Shown here: positions 56,271 to 64,000 of the stretch, piece by piece
How the letters are laid out: each line of letters starts with the position of its first letter
How positions within the stretch are numbered: position 1 is the first letter of the stretch
NCBI RefSeq assembly: GCF_019207085.1
Contig: NZ_JAATOM010000011.1
Span: 124,001 to 188,000 of the forward strand
Source of the DNA: Variovorax sp. dw_308
GTDB lineage: Bacteria; Pseudomonadota; Gammaproteobacteria; Burkholderiales; Burkholderiaceae_C
Direction: 5' to 3'
Length of the DNA stretch: 64,000 nucleotides
The notes under the pieces: model-generated
What the model was told of the DNA's origin: nothing
Databases searched by the model: none
What the model saw: only the letters and a program-made list of their open reading frames with translations
Translations under genes and position numbers: made by a program

Positions 56271-57203
56271 ATGGCTGCAATCACCGCAAGCATGGTCGGC
56301 GAACTTCGCGCAAAGACCGACGCGCCCATGATGGAATGCAAGAAGGCCCTGACCGAGGCCGAAGGCAACATGGAAAAGGCCGAAGAACTGCTGCGCATCA
56401 AGCTGGGCAACAAGGCTGGCAAGGCCTCGGCTCGCGTGACCGCTGAAGGCGTGGTGACCGCCTACGTCGACGGCACCTCCGGCGGCATGATCGAGATCAA
56501 CTGCGAAACCGACTTCGTCACCAAGAACGACAGCTTCCTGGCCATGGCCAAGGCGGCCGCCGAACTGGTTGCCAAGAACAACCCGGCCGACGTCGCCGCG
56601 CTGGGCGCAGTTGCCTATGAGCAGGACGGCTTCGGCCCGACGCTCGAGGACGTGCGCAAGGGCCTGATCGGCAAGATCGGCGAGAACATGACGTTCCGCC
56701 GCTTCAAGCACTTCAATTCCGGCGCCAAGCTGGCTTCGTACCTGCACGGCACCCGCATCGGCGTGCTGGTCGAGTTCGAAGGCGACGACACGGCTGCCAA
56801 GGACGTCGCGATGCACATCGCCGCCATGAAGCCGGTCGCGCTGTCGACCGCCGACGTGCCTGCCGACCTGATCGAGAAAGAGCGCGCCGTTGCCATGGGC
56901 AAGGCCGAGGAAGACCGCAAGGTCGCCGAAGCTGCCGGCAAGCCGACGCAATCGGCCGAGATCGTTGCCAAGCGCGTCGAAGGCGGCGTGCAGAAGTTCC
57001 TGAAGGAAGTCTCGCTGCACAACCAGCCTTTCGTGAAGAACGACAAGCAGACCGTCGAGCAGATGCTCAAGGCCGCCAGCACCTCGATCAAGGGCTTCAC
57101 GATGTTCATCGTCGGCGAAGGCATCGAGAAGAAGGTCGACGACTTCGCCGCCGAAGTGGCTGCCCAGGTGGCTGCCGCCAAGGGCGAAAAGCCTGCCGCC
57201 TGA
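56271..57203 (+). CDS. tsf: Elongation factor Ts
   Basis: Nucleotide exchange factor for EF-Tu. It has 310 residues. The N-terminal UBA-like domain is followed by the signature [19 protein letters not shown] (about residues 11-29), then [11 protein letters not shown] (about 78). The C-terminal EF-Tu contact region and dimerisation helices follow. An agaaaaccggagaaatca ribosome region precedes the ATG. Behind it, GGCGCCGCAC/GTGCGGTGCC (57218-57237) can form a hairpin without a T-run. Confidence 0.98.
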   Translation: MAAITASMVGELRAKTDAPMMECKKALTEAEGNMEKAEELLRIKLGNKAGKASARVTAEGVVTAYVDGTSGGMIEINCETDFVTKNDSFLAMAKAAAELVAKNNPADVAALGAVAYEQDGFGPTLEDVRKGLIGKIGENMTFRRFKHFNSGAKLASYLHGTRIGVLVEFEGDDTAAKDVAMHIAAMKPVALSTADVPADLIEKERAVAMGKAEEDRKVAEAAGKPTQSAEIVAKRVEGGVQKFLKEVSLHNQPFVKNDKQTVEQMLKAASTSIKGFTMFIVGEGIEKKVDDFAAEVAAQVAAAKGEKPAA

Positions 57204-57291
57204 CCGCCGTGACCGATGGCGCCGCACGTGCGGTGCCGTCACTCTCCCCCCGCTTAAACTCCCCCCGCCAACCACTTCAAGGAATCTCTTC

Positions 57292-58014
57292 ATGCCCAAT
57301 GCCCGCCCAGCCCACAAGCGCATCTTGTTGAAGCTGTCGGGAGAGGCGCTGATGGGAGATGATGCCTTCGGCATCAACCGCGCGACGATCGTCCGCATGG
57401 TGGAGGAAGTGGCCGAGGTGGTGAACATGGGCGTGGAAGTCGCCGTGGTCATCGGCGGCGGCAACATCTTCCGCGGTGTGGCCGGCGGCTCGGTCGGCAT
57501 GGACCGCGCGACGGCCGACTACATGGGCATGCTGGCCACCGTGATGAACGCGCTGGCATTGGCCGACGCGATGAACAAGCAGGGGCTGACCGCACGCGTG
57601 ATGTCGGCGATCGCCATCGAGCAGGTGGTCGAGCCCTACGTGCGTCCCAAGGCCCTGCAGTACCTCGAAGAGGGCAAGGTCGTGATCTTCGCGGCGGGCA
57701 CCGGCAATCCCTTCTTCACCACCGACACCGCGGCCGCGTTGCGCGGCGCCGAGATCGGTGCCGAACTGGTGCTGAAGGCCACCAAGGTCGACGGCGTCTA
57801 CACCGCCGACCCCAAGAAAGACCCGAGCGCCACGCGATATGCGACGCTCAGCTTTGACGAAGCGATCGCGCAGAATCTTGGCATCATGGACGCCACCGCT
57901 TTCGCGCTGTGCCGCGACCAGAAATTGCCGATCAAGGTGTTCTCGATTTTCAAGAATGGCGCGCTCAAGCGCGTCGTGATGGGCGAGGACGAAGGCACGC
58001 TGGTCCATGCTTGA
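57292..58014 (+). CDS. pyrH: Uridylate kinase
   Basis: Phosphorylates UMP to UDP; hexameric and GTP-regulated in the family. It has 240 residues. [15 protein letters not shown] opens the protein, [10 protein letters not shown] is at about residue 56, and [30 protein letters not shown] holds the UMP and ATP contacts (residues about 140-168). An aaggaatc sequence precedes the ATG. It lies 88 bp behind tsf and 19 bp before frr. Confidence 0.98.
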   Translation: MPNARPAHKRILLKLSGEALMGDDAFGINRATIVRMVEEVAEVVNMGVEVAVVIGGGNIFRGVAGGSVGMDRATADYMGMLATVMNALALADAMNKQGLTARVMSAIAIEQVVEPYVRPKALQYLEEGKVVIFAAGTGNPFFTTDTAAALRGAEIGAELVLKATKVDGVYTADPKKDPSATRYATLSFDEAIAQNLGIMDATAFALCRDQKLPIKVFSIFKNGALKRVVMGEDEGTLVHA

Positions 58015-58033
58015 GGCTTGAGGAGTAATTGAA

Positions 58034-58594
58034 GTGACCATTGCAGACATCCGCAAGGCGACCGACACCAAGATGGATCAGTCGCTTGCAGCATTCCAGA
58101 ACAACCTGACGAAGATCCGCACCGGCCGCGCCAATCCGGCGCTGCTCGATTCGATCCATATCGATTACTACGGCTCTCAGGTGCCGCTGAGCCAGGTCGC
58201 CAACGTGGCGCTGCTCGACGCACGGACCATCAGCATCCAGCCGTGGGAAAAGGGCATGGGTGCCAAGATCGAAAAGGCCATTCGCGAGAGTGACCTCGGC
58301 CTCAACCCGGCGTCGATGGGCGACCTGATCCGCGTGCCGATGCCCCCGATGAGCGAAGAGCGCCGCAAGGAAATGACCAAACTCGTGCGCAACGAAGGCG
58401 AGGCCGCCAAGATCGCCACGCGCAACCTGCGCCGTGACGCCAATGAAGCGGTCAAGAAGCTGGTCAAGGACAAGGCTGCGTCGGAAGACGACCAGAAGCG
58501 CGCCGAAGCCGACATCCAGAAAGTGACCGACCGCCACATCGCGGAAATCGACAAGCTGATCGCGGCCAAAGAGGCCGAGATCATGGCTGTTTAA
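58034..58594 (+). CDS. frr: Ribosome recycling factor
   Basis: Splits post-termination ribosomes with EF-G. It has 186 residues with the typical three-helix-bundle sequence, including [19 protein letters not shown] (about 20-38) and the C-terminal [22 protein letters not shown] 58034 is preceded by gaggagtaattga. The tandem 84 bp repeat begins right after its stop. Confidence 0.97.
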   Translation: MTIADIRKATDTKMDQSLAAFQNNLTKIRTGRANPALLDSIHIDYYGSQVPLSQVANVALLDARTISIQPWEKGMGAKIEKAIRESDLGLNPASMGDLIRVPMPPMSEERRKEMTKLVRNEGEAAKIATRNLRRDANEAVKKLVKDKAASEDDQKRAEADIQKVTDRHIAEIDKLIAAKEAEIMAV

Positions 58595-58762
58595 ATGGCC
58601 CCCACGCTCGGCACTGTCGTGTCCTCGCTGCCCCCCAAGGGGGCTCTCGCAGCTTGGGGCGGCCCGGCGCTGCTCGGTATGGCCCCCACGCTCGGCACTG
58701 TCGTGTCCTCGCTGCCCCCCGAGGGGGCTTTCGCAGCTTGGGGCGGCCCGGCGCTGCTCCTG
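58595..58762. repeat. Two tandem copies of an 84 bp intergenic repeat
   Basis: Copy 1 is 58595-58678 and copy 2 is 58679-58762. In the first 81 bases they differ only twice (aag/gag and ctc/ttt-type changes near the CCCCC-AGGGGG core); the last three bases also differ. Each copy has GCCCCCC(A/G)AGGGGGC, able to form a hairpin. The block fills the whole space between the frr stop and the uppS start. It looks like a genus-wide intergenic palindromic repeat; copies elsewhere were not testable here. Confidence 0.9.
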
Positions 58763-58764
58763 AC

Positions 58765-59502
58765 ATGACGCCTTCACCCGCCGTCCCCCATCACATCGCC
58801 ATCGTGATGGACGGCAACGGTCGCTGGGCGACGCGGCGCTTCCTGCCGCGCGTGGCCGGCCACAAGCAGGGCGTGGAATCGCTGCGGCGTTGCGTGCGCG
58901 CCTGCGCGGATCGCGGCGTCCGCGTGCTGACCGTCTTTGCCTTCTCGTCGGAGAACTGGAATCGACCGGTCGAAGAAGTGTCCGGGCTCATGGACCTGAT
59001 GGTCGGCTCGCTCGGCCGGGAAGTGCCCCGGCTCCGCGACGACGGCGTGCAGCTTCATTTCATCGGCGAGCGGGGCGGCCTGTCCGACAAGATGATCGCC
59101 GGCCTGGTGCAAGCCGAGGCCGCTACGGCCCACAACACACGGCTTGTCTTCAACGTCTGCTTCAACTATGGCGGCCGCTGGGACATCGCCCGTGCCGCCG
59201 CGCAATTGGCCGCGCGTGGCGAGCCCTTGACCGAGGCGAACCTCGACCGTGCGATGGCGCTGGCCCATGTGCCCGACCCGGACCTTTTCATCCGCACCGG
59301 TGGTGAGCAACGGCTGTCGAATTTCCTGCTCTGGCAGAGTGCCTACGCGGAGCTGGTATTCAGCGACAAGCTGTGGCCTGAGTTCGACGAGGCCGCGCTG
59401 GACGCAGCCATCGCCGCGTTCAGCAATCGCGAACGCCGCTTCGGCAAGACCTCGGCGCAGATCGCCGGTGGCGCGCCGAAATCGCCGCGGCAAACGGCCT
59501 GA
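58765..59502 (+). CDS. uppS: Undecaprenyl diphosphate synthase
   Basis: Makes the C55 lipid carrier for cell-wall synthesis by cis-prenyl transfer. It has 245 residues. [14 protein letters not shown] contains the catalytic Asp; [20 protein letters not shown] and [17 protein letters not shown] follow in order. ATG 58765 is directly behind the 84 bp repeat, and no Shine-Dalgarno sequence is visible in the 20 bases before it (gcggcccggcgctgctcctgac), which is unusual for an essential gene. cdsA follows after 5 bp. Confidence 0.97.
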   Translation: MTPSPAVPHHIAIVMDGNGRWATRRFLPRVAGHKQGVESLRRCVRACADRGVRVLTVFAFSSENWNRPVEEVSGLMDLMVGSLGREVPRLRDDGVQLHFIGERGGLSDKMIAGLVQAEAATAHNTRLVFNVCFNYGGRWDIARAAAQLAARGEPLTEANLDRAMALAHVPDPDLFIRTGGEQRLSNFLLWQSAYAELVFSDKLWPEFDEAALDAAIAAFSNRERRFGKTSAQIAGGAPKSPRQTA

Positions 59503-59507
59503 GGCGC

Positions 59508-60353
59508 ATGCTCAAGCAACGAATCATCACCGCGCTGGCGCTTCTGGCGGTCTTGCTGCCGGCCCTGTTCTACAAGTCGTACGAGCCCTTTGCGGTCGTC
59601 ATGCTGGTGCTGATCGGCGCCGCTGCCTGGGAGTGGGGTCGGCTCAACGGCTACGGGCCGCGCCTGTCGCTCATGCTGGGCGCCGAGATGGTGCTGCTGT
59701 GCGCGCTGTCCTGGTGGGGCGGCCTGCTCGATCAGTCCCTGAACCTGGTCTGGATCATTGCGGGCGCGGCATGGGTGCTCGGAGGTGCGGCGCTGTTGCG
59801 CGTGGCCGTGCCGGGCTGGCCGAAGATTCCGCGTGCGGTTCGCCTCGTCGGCGGTCTGCTGGCCTTGTGGGTCGCGTGGCTGGCGGCCGTGCAGGCGCGC
59901 ATCGAAGGCATCAATTTCCTGCTGTCGATCCTCTTGCTCGTCTGGGTGGCCGACGTGTTCGCCTATTTCGCGGGGCGCGCGTTTGGACTCAAGTTCACGA
60001 CGGGCAAGCTCGCGCCGTCGATCAGCCCCGGCAAGAGCTGGGAAGGCGTGTGGGGCGGCATGGCGGGCGTGGTGGTGCTGGCCTTTGCCTGGGTCTGGTC
60101 GGATCGACGGCTGGATGCGTCGGTGCAGAGCCTCTACTCGCGCCTGGATGCGCGTGGCTGGTGGTTGCTCTTGATCGGCGTGGTGTTCCTGGCTGCGATG
60201 AGCGTGGTCGGCGACCTCGTCGAGTCCCTCATCAAGCGCGCCGCGGGGGCCAAGGACAGCAGCAACCTGCTGCCAGGCCATGGCGGGGTGCTGGACCGGG
60301 TCGATGCGCTGCTGCCGGTGCTCCCGCTTGCGATGATGCTGGTGTCGCTGTGA
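59508..60353 (+). CDS. cdsA: Phosphatidate cytidylyltransferase
   Basis: Makes CDP-diacylglycerol for phospholipid synthesis at the inner membrane. It has 281 residues with about eight hydrophobic segments. The family signature [21 protein letters not shown] (first 20 residues: [20 protein letters not shown]) lies near the C-terminus, followed by [10 protein letters not shown]. It lies 5 bp behind uppS, and its stop overlaps the dxr GTG. Confidence 0.96.
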   Translation: MLKQRIITALALLAVLLPALFYKSYEPFAVVMLVLIGAAAWEWGRLNGYGPRLSLMLGAEMVLLCALSWWGGLLDQSLNLVWIIAGAAWVLGGAALLRVAVPGWPKIPRAVRLVGGLLALWVAWLAAVQARIEGINFLLSILLLVWVADVFAYFAGRAFGLKFTTGKLAPSISPGKSWEGVWGGMAGVVVLAFAWVWSDRRLDASVQSLYSRLDARGWWLLLIGVVFLAAMSVVGDLVESLIKRAAGAKDSSNLLPGHGGVLDRVDALLPVLPLAMMLVSL

Positions 60354-61540
60354 CGGAGGGACGGAAACTTCGCTTGACGGTGCTCGGGTCGACCGGTTCG
60401 GTCGGCGTCAGCACCTTGGACGTGATCTCGCGCCATCCGGAGCGATTCGAGGTGTTCGCGCTCTCGGCCGCCACGAAAGTGGATGAATTGCTGGCCCAGT
60501 GCGCGCGCTACAAGCCGCGCTACGCCGCGATGGCGAGCGCGCCACACGCTGCCCAGTTGGCCGAGAAGCTCAAGCAGAACGGCCTCGGAACGACCGTGTT
60601 AACCGCACAGGGCGCCCTGGAAATGATCGCCTCGCATGAAGAGGTGGATGCCGTGATGGCCGCCATCGTGGGTGCGGCCGGCCTCGGGCCGTGCCTGGCC
60701 GCGGCGCGCGCCGGCAAGCGCCTGATGCTGGCCAACAAGGAAGCCATCGTCGTGGGCGGCGAGCTGTTCATGCGCACGGTGCGCGACGGCGGCGCCAACC
60801 TGATGCCCATCGACAGCGAGCATTCGGCCATCTTCCAGTGCCTTCCGGAAGACCGCAGTACCTGGGCCGAGCGCGTCGATCATGTGTTGCTGACGGCTTC
60901 AGGCGGCCCCTTCAGGCTGCGCGACCCGAAGACGCTCGGTGCCATCACGCCCGAGGAGGCATGCGCGCATCCGAACTTCTCGATGGGCCGGAAGATCTCC
61001 GTCGACTCCGCCACCATGATGAACAAGGCGCTCGAGGTGATCGAGGCCAGGTGGCTGTTCGACCTGACGCCCGAACAGGTCAAGGTGGTGATCCACCCGC
61101 AGCAGATCATCCATTCCATGGTGCAGTTCCAGGACTCGTCCGTCATCGCGCAACTCGGCACGCCTGACATGCGGGTGCCGATCGCTTGCGGCCTGGCCTG
61201 GCCGGAACGGATCGCGAGCGGCGCGGGTCGCCTGGATTTCGCCGCGTTGTCTGCCCTGACTTTCGAAGAGGCGGATGCTGCGCGCTTTCCAGGCTTGCAC
61301 CTGGCGTGGCACGCACTGCGCGCCTTGCCCGGCACCACGGCGGTGTTGAATGCGGCCAATGAAGTCGCCGTCGAGGCCTTCCTGGCGCAGCGGCTGCGCT
61401 TCGACCGTATCCACGCGGTGAATCTTGAAACTTTGGAGACGGTCAAGCCGTCCAAGCCTGCATCGCTGGCCGATCTGCTGGCGCTCGACGCCGAGGCGCG
61501 CGCCGCCGCGAACGCCGCAGCGCAACGCTTCGCCCACTGA
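60350..61540 (+). CDS. dxr: 1-Deoxy-D-xylulose 5-phosphate reductoisomerase
   Basis: Commits DXP to the MEP isoprenoid pathway. It has 396 residues. [18 protein letters not shown] is the NADPH motif, [13 protein letters not shown] and [13 protein letters not shown] hold metal and substrate contacts, and [19 protein letters not shown] (about 230) is the conserved core. GTG 60350 overlaps the cdsA stop. ispD and ispF of the same pathway are at 36-37 kb. Confidence 0.97.
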   Translation: MTEGRKLRLTVLGSTGSVGVSTLDVISRHPERFEVFALSAATKVDELLAQCARYKPRYAAMASAPHAAQLAEKLKQNGLGTTVLTAQGALEMIASHEEVDAVMAAIVGAAGLGPCLAAARAGKRLMLANKEAIVVGGELFMRTVRDGGANLMPIDSEHSAIFQCLPEDRSTWAERVDHVLLTASGGPFRLRDPKTLGAITPEEACAHPNFSMGRKISVDSATMMNKALEVIEARWLFDLTPEQVKVVIHPQQIIHSMVQFQDSSVIAQLGTPDMRVPIACGLAWPERIASGAGRLDFAALSALTFEEADAARFPGLHLAWHALRALPGTTAVLNAANEVAVEAFLAQRLRFDRIHAVNLETLETVKPSKPASLADLLALDAEARAAANAAAQRFAH

Positions 61541-61570
61541 CGCGCGGCATCGCACTACAGAGGAATCCCG

Positions 61571-63001
61571 ATGCTCACCCTCGTTGCCTTTGTCGTCGCG
61601 CTCGGCTTGCTGATCACGGTGCACGAATACGGCCACTACCGGGTGGCGGTGGCGTGCGGCGTGAAGGTCAAGCGCTTCGGTATTGCCACTTTGCCGTTCG
61701 GCGACCCCGACAGCCCCAACATCGCCTCGCGCTTCCTCTGGCGCATCAGCAAGCCGGTGTGGACCTACAAGCCGAAGCGGCAGCATCCAGGGCAGGACAC
61801 GGAGTTTGCCTTTGGCGTGTTTCCCTTCGGCGGCTATGTCCAGATGCTGGACGAGCGCGAAGGCGACGTCGCGCCCGAGGAATTGCACCTTGCGCTCAAC
61901 AACCAGCCCTTGCGCTCGCGCGTGGCCATCGTGGCCGCCGGCCCGATCGCCAACCTGCTGCTCGCGGTGCTGCTCTACACGCTGGTCAACTGGATCGGCG
62001 TGCTGGAGCCGGTGGCGCGACTGGGGCGGCCGGCGGTGGCGTCGATCGCCGAGCAGGCCGGCTTGCGCGGCGGTGAACTCATCGGCGCCGCTGCCTATGC
62101 CGGCGATGCACTGGAGCCGGTGAAGTCTTTCGAAGACCTGCGCTGGCGCATGACGCGCGCTGCGCTGGACGGTCACGACCTCGAACTCGAAATCGCGGGT
62201 GAGCGGGGGCGGCCGTCGCGCATGCTGATGCTCCCGCTGAGCCGCATCGAAGCCAAGGATGCCGATGCGCAGATGTTCCGCAAGATTGGCGTGCTCGCAC
62301 CCCTGACCCGGCCGGAGATCGGTGACGTGGTAGCGGGTGGCCCTGGCGCCAAGTCCGGCCTGCAACGTGGCGATGTAGTGCAGATGGTTGGCAGCGAAGC
62401 GATTGTCGACGGGCAGCAGCTGAGAGACGCCATTCGCGCGTCTGTCGACGTTGACAAGCCGCGCACGCAGCCCTGGCGCATCGAGCGGGGCGGCCGCAGC
62501 ATGACGCTGGATGTCACGCCCGAGGTGCGCGAAGAAGGCAAGCTCAAGGTCGGACGGATCGGCGCCTATGTGGGCACCGCTCCCGACATGGTCACGGTGC
62601 GGCAGGGCCTCGTCGATGGCGCGTGGCACGGCGTGGTGCGAACCTGGGAAGTGTCCGCGCTGACCGTGCGAATGATGGGCAAGATGGTCATCGGCGAGGC
62701 GTCGCTGAAGAACCTCAGCGGACCGCTCACGATCGCCGACTACGCTGGCAAGTCCGCCAGCATAGGCTTCACGCAATACCTGCTGTTCCTGGCCCTGATC
62801 AGCGTGAGCCTGGGCGTGCTGAACCTGATGCCGTTGCCGGTCCTCGATGGAGGACACCTGATGTATTATCTTTGGGAGGGGCTGACTGGCAAGGGCGTCT
62901 CCACGGCATGGATGAACGGGCTTCAGAATGGCGGGCTCGTTTTGTTGCTGGTCATGATGTCGATCGCACTCTTCAACGACGTCTCACGGCTCTTTGGTTA
63001 A
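61571..63001 (+). CDS. rseP: Site-2 intramembrane metalloprotease RseP
   Basis: Cleaves anti-sigma factor RseA within the membrane in the envelope-stress response. It has 476 residues. The zinc motif HEYGH is at residues 18-22 in the first membrane segment. PDZ regions span about 120-310, including a GLQRGDVVQMVGSEAIVDGQQL segment. The third zinc ligand is in LMPLPVLDGGHL near the C-terminus. A gaggaatc sequence precedes the ATG. bamA follows after 37 bp. Confidence 0.96.
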   Translation: MLTLVAFVVALGLLITVHEYGHYRVAVACGVKVKRFGIATLPFGDPDSPNIASRFLWRISKPVWTYKPKRQHPGQDTEFAFGVFPFGGYVQMLDEREGDVAPEELHLALNNQPLRSRVAIVAAGPIANLLLAVLLYTLVNWIGVLEPVARLGRPAVASIAEQAGLRGGELIGAAAYAGDALEPVKSFEDLRWRMTRAALDGHDLELEIAGERGRPSRMLMLPLSRIEAKDADAQMFRKIGVLAPLTRPEIGDVVAGGPGAKSGLQRGDVVQMVGSEAIVDGQQLRDAIRASVDVDKPRTQPWRIERGGRSMTLDVTPEVREEGKLKVGRIGAYVGTAPDMVTVRQGLVDGAWHGVVRTWEVSALTVRMMGKMVIGEASLKNLSGPLTIADYAGKSASIGFTQYLLFLALISVSLGVLNLMPLPVLDGGHLMYYLWEGLTGKGVSTAWMNGLQNGGLVLLLVMMSIALFNDVSRLFG

Positions 63002-63038
63002 CTTTCCACCGGCCCTTTCCGCGCCGGTTACTTCTCAG

Positions 63039-64000
63039 ATGAATAAGTCAAACAGTCGCTTTCGTATGCGCAGCGTGGTCGCTTTGGTTGCGGGCGCGCT
63101 GGCCGCCACCGCCGCCTGGGCCGTTGAGCCTTTCACGGTGCGCGACATCCGCGTCGAAGGGCTGCAGCGCGTCGAACCCGGCACCATCTTCGCTTCGCTG
63201 CCGTTTCGGGTGGGCGATACCTACAGCGACGAGCGCGGCTCCGCTGCGATCCGCGCACTGTTCGACCTGGGCTTGTTCAAGGATGTGCGCATCGACGTGA
63301 ACGGCAACGTGCTGGTGGTCATCGTCGAGGAGCGGCCTACCATTGCCAGTGTTGATTTCGCCGGCGCCAAGGAATTTGACAAGGCGGCCCTGACCAAGGC
63401 GCTGCGCGAGATCGGCCTGGCCGAAGGCCGGCCGTTCGACAAGGCGCTGGCGGACCGCGCGGAGCAGGAACTCAAGCGCCAGTACATCAGCCGCAGCCTC
63501 TACAACGCAACCATCATCACCACGGTCACGCCGACCGAGCGCAATCGGGTGAACCTGACCTTCTCGGTGAACGAAGGCGATTCCGCCCGCATCAGGGAAG
63601 TCCGGATCGTCGGCAACAAGGAGTACAGCGAGTCGACCCTGCTGGGCCTGTTCGACCAGGACAGCGGTGGCTGGCTCTCGTGGTACACCAAGTCGAACCA
63701 GTACTCGCGGGCCAAGCTCAACGCCGACCTCGAGACGCTGCGCTCCTACTACATCACGCGCGGCTACCTCGAATTCCGCATCGATTCGACGCAGGTCGCC
63801 ATCTCGCCCGATCGGCAGGATCTCTCCATCACGGTCAACATCACCGAGGGTGAGAAGTTCACGGTTGCGGGCGTCAAGCTTGCGGGCAACTACCTGGGCC
63901 GCGACGACGAGTTCAAGTCGCTCGTGACGATCAAGCCTGGCGAGCCCTACAACGGCGAGGCGGTGGCCCAGACCACCAAGGCCTTCACGGACTACTTCGG
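63039..64000 (+). CDS. bamA: Outer-membrane protein assembly factor BamA (3' end cut by window edge)
   Basis: Core of the BAM complex that inserts beta-barrel proteins. The first 320 codons are visible. The signal peptide ends AATAAWA (about residue 30). Successive POTRA domains follow: FTVRDIRVEGLQRVEPGTIF (first about 33), IASVDFAGAKEF, IREVRIVGNKEYSESTL and FTVAGVKLAGNYLG. The barrel lies beyond the window. ATG 63039 (MNKSNSRF) is used; an ATG at 63066 would still keep the signal peptide. Confidence 0.97.
   Translation, partial: MNKSNSRFRMRSVVALVAGALAATAAWAVEPFTVRDIRVEGLQRVEPGTIFASLPFRVGDTYSDERGSAAIRALFDLGLFKDVRIDVNGNVLVVIVEERPTIASVDFAGAKEFDKAALTKALREIGLAEGRPFDKALADRAEQELKRQYISRSLYNATIITTVTPTERNRVNLTFSVNEGDSARIREVRIVGNKEYSESTLLGLFDQDSGGWLSWYTKSNQYSRAKLNADLETLRSYYITRGYLEFRIDSTQVAISPDRQDLSITVNITEGEKFTVAGVKLAGNYLGRDDEFKSLVTIKPGEPYNGEAVAQTTKAFTDYF

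Noticed and set aside
57218-57237. Hairpin GGCGCCGCAC/GTGCGGTGCC behind tsf as a terminator
   Set aside because: No T-run follows and pyrH continues in the same operon, so termination is unlikely.
60899-62857. 652-codon frame antisense to rseP and dxr
   Set aside because: Covers two essential genes in reverse, no motifs; GC shadow.

Overview
This 64 kb window is an ordinary chromosomal stretch from a GC-rich betaproteobacterium. It most resembles the Comamonadaceae (Variovorax-like). This placement is inferred from the small Trp-rich TIGR04438-type protein, a Bug/TctC-type binding protein, PhaR and 3-hydroxybutyrate dehydrogenase, 6S RNA behind zapA, and the pyrH-frr-uppS-cdsA-dxr-rseP-bamA order. 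No database search was possible. I see no prophage, insertion sequence, integrase, CRISPR array or rRNA. Both ends cut genes: murI on the left and bamA on the right.

Layout. 1-9.3 kb holds central metabolism: murI (partial), class I fumarase fumA, divergent class II fumarase fumC, a UPF0114 membrane protein, acetyl-CoA synthetase, a LapA-like protein, a small cytochrome c, the Trp-rich protein and ilvD. 9.3-16.1 kb holds a LysR regulator, lgt and a malonate-utilisation operon (malonyl-CoA decarboxylase, periplasmic binding protein, enoyl-CoA hydratase-like protein, malonyl-CoA synthetase). 16.1-17.5 kb holds a universal stress protein and, on the minus strand, a zapB-like gene, zapA and 6S RNA. 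17.5-24.7 kb is a vitamin B12 region: a cobalamin riboswitch, btuB-btuF-btuC-btuD with overlapping stops and starts, then cobQ-cobC. 24.7-28.2 kb holds a long palindromic element, a secreted protein with an Ivy-type lysozyme-inhibitor domain, nth and a hipBA toxin-antitoxin pair.

28.2-37.2 kb holds an aminotransferase, two small genes, a Dps protein, an Ldh2-type dehydrogenase, serB, mfd and ispD-ispF. 37.2-45 kb holds an EnvZ/OmpR-type pair, two small exported proteins, 3-hydroxybutyrate dehydrogenase, an alpha/beta hydrolase, relA and tRNA-Val. 45-55.3 kb holds a zinc-ribbon protein, phaR, rimO, tRNA-Leu, rnr, an SDR, the NAD(P)HX repair enzyme, dadA and an amidase. 55.3-64 kb is the translation and envelope cluster rpsB-tsf-pyrH-frr-uppS-cdsA-dxr-rseP-bamA. 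It is interrupted between frr and uppS by two tandem copies of an 84 bp repeat.

Few stretches over 300 bases lack a protein gene. 16515-16872 holds 6S RNA, 17448-17887 the riboswitch, and 44885-45189 tRNA-Val with its terminator. The most unusual items are: the 161 bp palindrome at 24740-24900, whose arm differences would all be G-U pairs in a minus-strand transcript; the Ivy fusion protein; the tandem repeat in front of uppS; a 25-residue membrane ORF upstream of cobQ; and the missing normal start codon of rnr. I found no clearly new multi-gene system.
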